From: Bradyrhizobium sp.
GTDB taxonomy: Bacteria; Pseudomonadota; Alphaproteobacteria; Rhizobiales; Xanthobacteraceae
DNA: 44,923 bases
NCBI RefSeq assembly: GCF_019244115.1
Contig: NZ_JAFATE010000314.1
Coordinates: 1 to 44,923 of the forward strand
Direction of reading: 5' to 3'
The notes under the pieces are model-generated. The model did not search any database and was not told where the DNA came from. It saw only the letters and a program-made list of their open reading frames with translations. Shown one piece after another: positions 44,367-44,923 of the stretch. Both the position numbers and the translations under genes were made by a program. The number at the start of each line of letters is the position of its first letter. Positions within the stretch are counted from its first letter, which is position 1.

Positions 44367-44923
44367 ATGTACGCTTCCAACCACGTCTGCCGATTCCTTT
44401 CCGTCATCGGCTTCTGCCTCACGGCGACGCTGGCATCGGCCGCCGGGCTGATGGGGATCGATATTCCGGCCGACGCCGAAGGTCCGGCCATTCACGGCGT
44501 GGTGTGGTCACCCTGCACTGAGCCGCCGGGAGAGTTTCATGCCGACAATTTCATCGTGCCGGCCGTGCCGGGCTGCCCGCTCGCGGGAGACCATCTGCCG
44601 CTGATCGCTTTTTCCCATGGGCAAGGCGCTGGCCTTCTCATCAATCACGACACCGCCGAGGCCCTCGCCGATCACGGCTTCATTGTCGGAGCGATCAATC
44701 ACCCCGGCGATTACGTGCAGGATCTGAGCCATACCGACGACCTCTCGGGCTTCAACGAGCGGCCCACCGACATCAAGCGCCTGATCGACTTCATGCTCGG
44801 TGCGTCGCCGTTCGCCGCGAGAATCGATCAGGAGAGAATCGGCTTCTTTGGCTACTCGCGCGGCGCCTATGCCGGGCTTGTGCTGATCGGCGCCAATCCG
44901 GATTGGGCCGGAGCGGCCTCGAA
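44367..44923 (+). CDS. Alpha/beta hydrolase (dienelactone-hydrolase-like), truncated by window end
   Basis: Open from ATG 44367; signal peptide LSVIGFCLTATLASAAG; HLPLIAFSHGQGAG, IGFFGYSRGAYAGLVLIGAN (G-x-S-x-G). Confidence 0.8.
   Translation, partial: MYASNHVCRFLSVIGFCLTATLASAAGLMGIDIPADAEGPAIHGVVWSPCTEPPGEFHADNFIVPAVPGCPLAGDHLPLIAFSHGQGAGLLINHDTAEALADHGFIVGAINHPGDYVQDLSHTDDLSGFNERPTDIKRLIDFMLGASPFAARIDQERIGFFGYSRGAYAGLVLIGANPDWAGAAS

Noticed and set aside
1-44923. Search for tRNA, rRNA, IS elements, phage or integrase genes
   Set aside because: No recognisable transposase, integrase, tRNA cloverleaf or rRNA sequence was seen by eye; a tRNAscan/ISfinder run would be needed to exclude them formally.

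Overview
GC-rich, tightly packed alphaproteobacterial chromosomal DNA; the repeat types and gene content suggest Bradyrhizobium or a close relative (inference). (1) ~0.5-15.5 kb is a polyol/sugar locus. Leftward, behind a SorC/DeoR-type (EryD-like) regulator, lie a Tat-dependent solute-binding protein, two MalF/G-type permeases, two ABC ATPases, an EryA-like FGGY kinase, a D-2-hydroxyacid dehydrogenase, a class II aldolase and a GlpD/EryB-like dehydrogenase. Rightward lie a second FGGY kinase, a HAD-like hydrolase and a second class II aldolase. (2) ~15.5-20.8 kb: VOC protein, PBP1-type transglycosylase/transpeptidase, Zn-alcohol dehydrogenase, small secreted Gly-rich protein. (3) ~20.9-41.5 kb: a complete-looking type II secretion (Gsp) locus (O, N/C-like, M, L, K, J, I, H, G, F, E, D). 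The secretin has a lipobox, and three predicted secreted phosphoesterase/alkaline-phosphatase-superfamily proteins flank the locus. (4) ~41.6-44.9 kb: 2'-5' RNA ligase-like protein, a PadR-DUF1700-DUF2807 module and a truncated alpha/beta hydrolase. The best 'system' candidate is the phosphatase-linked T2SS with a liposecretin, analogous to Pseudomonas Hxc, with possible PHO-box-like sites. Also notable are palindromic repeats (one forming the C-terminus of an ORF), helically phased operator repeats, EcfG-like promoters and a possible dispersed non-coding element at the left edge. No searches were run; family calls come from reading motifs.
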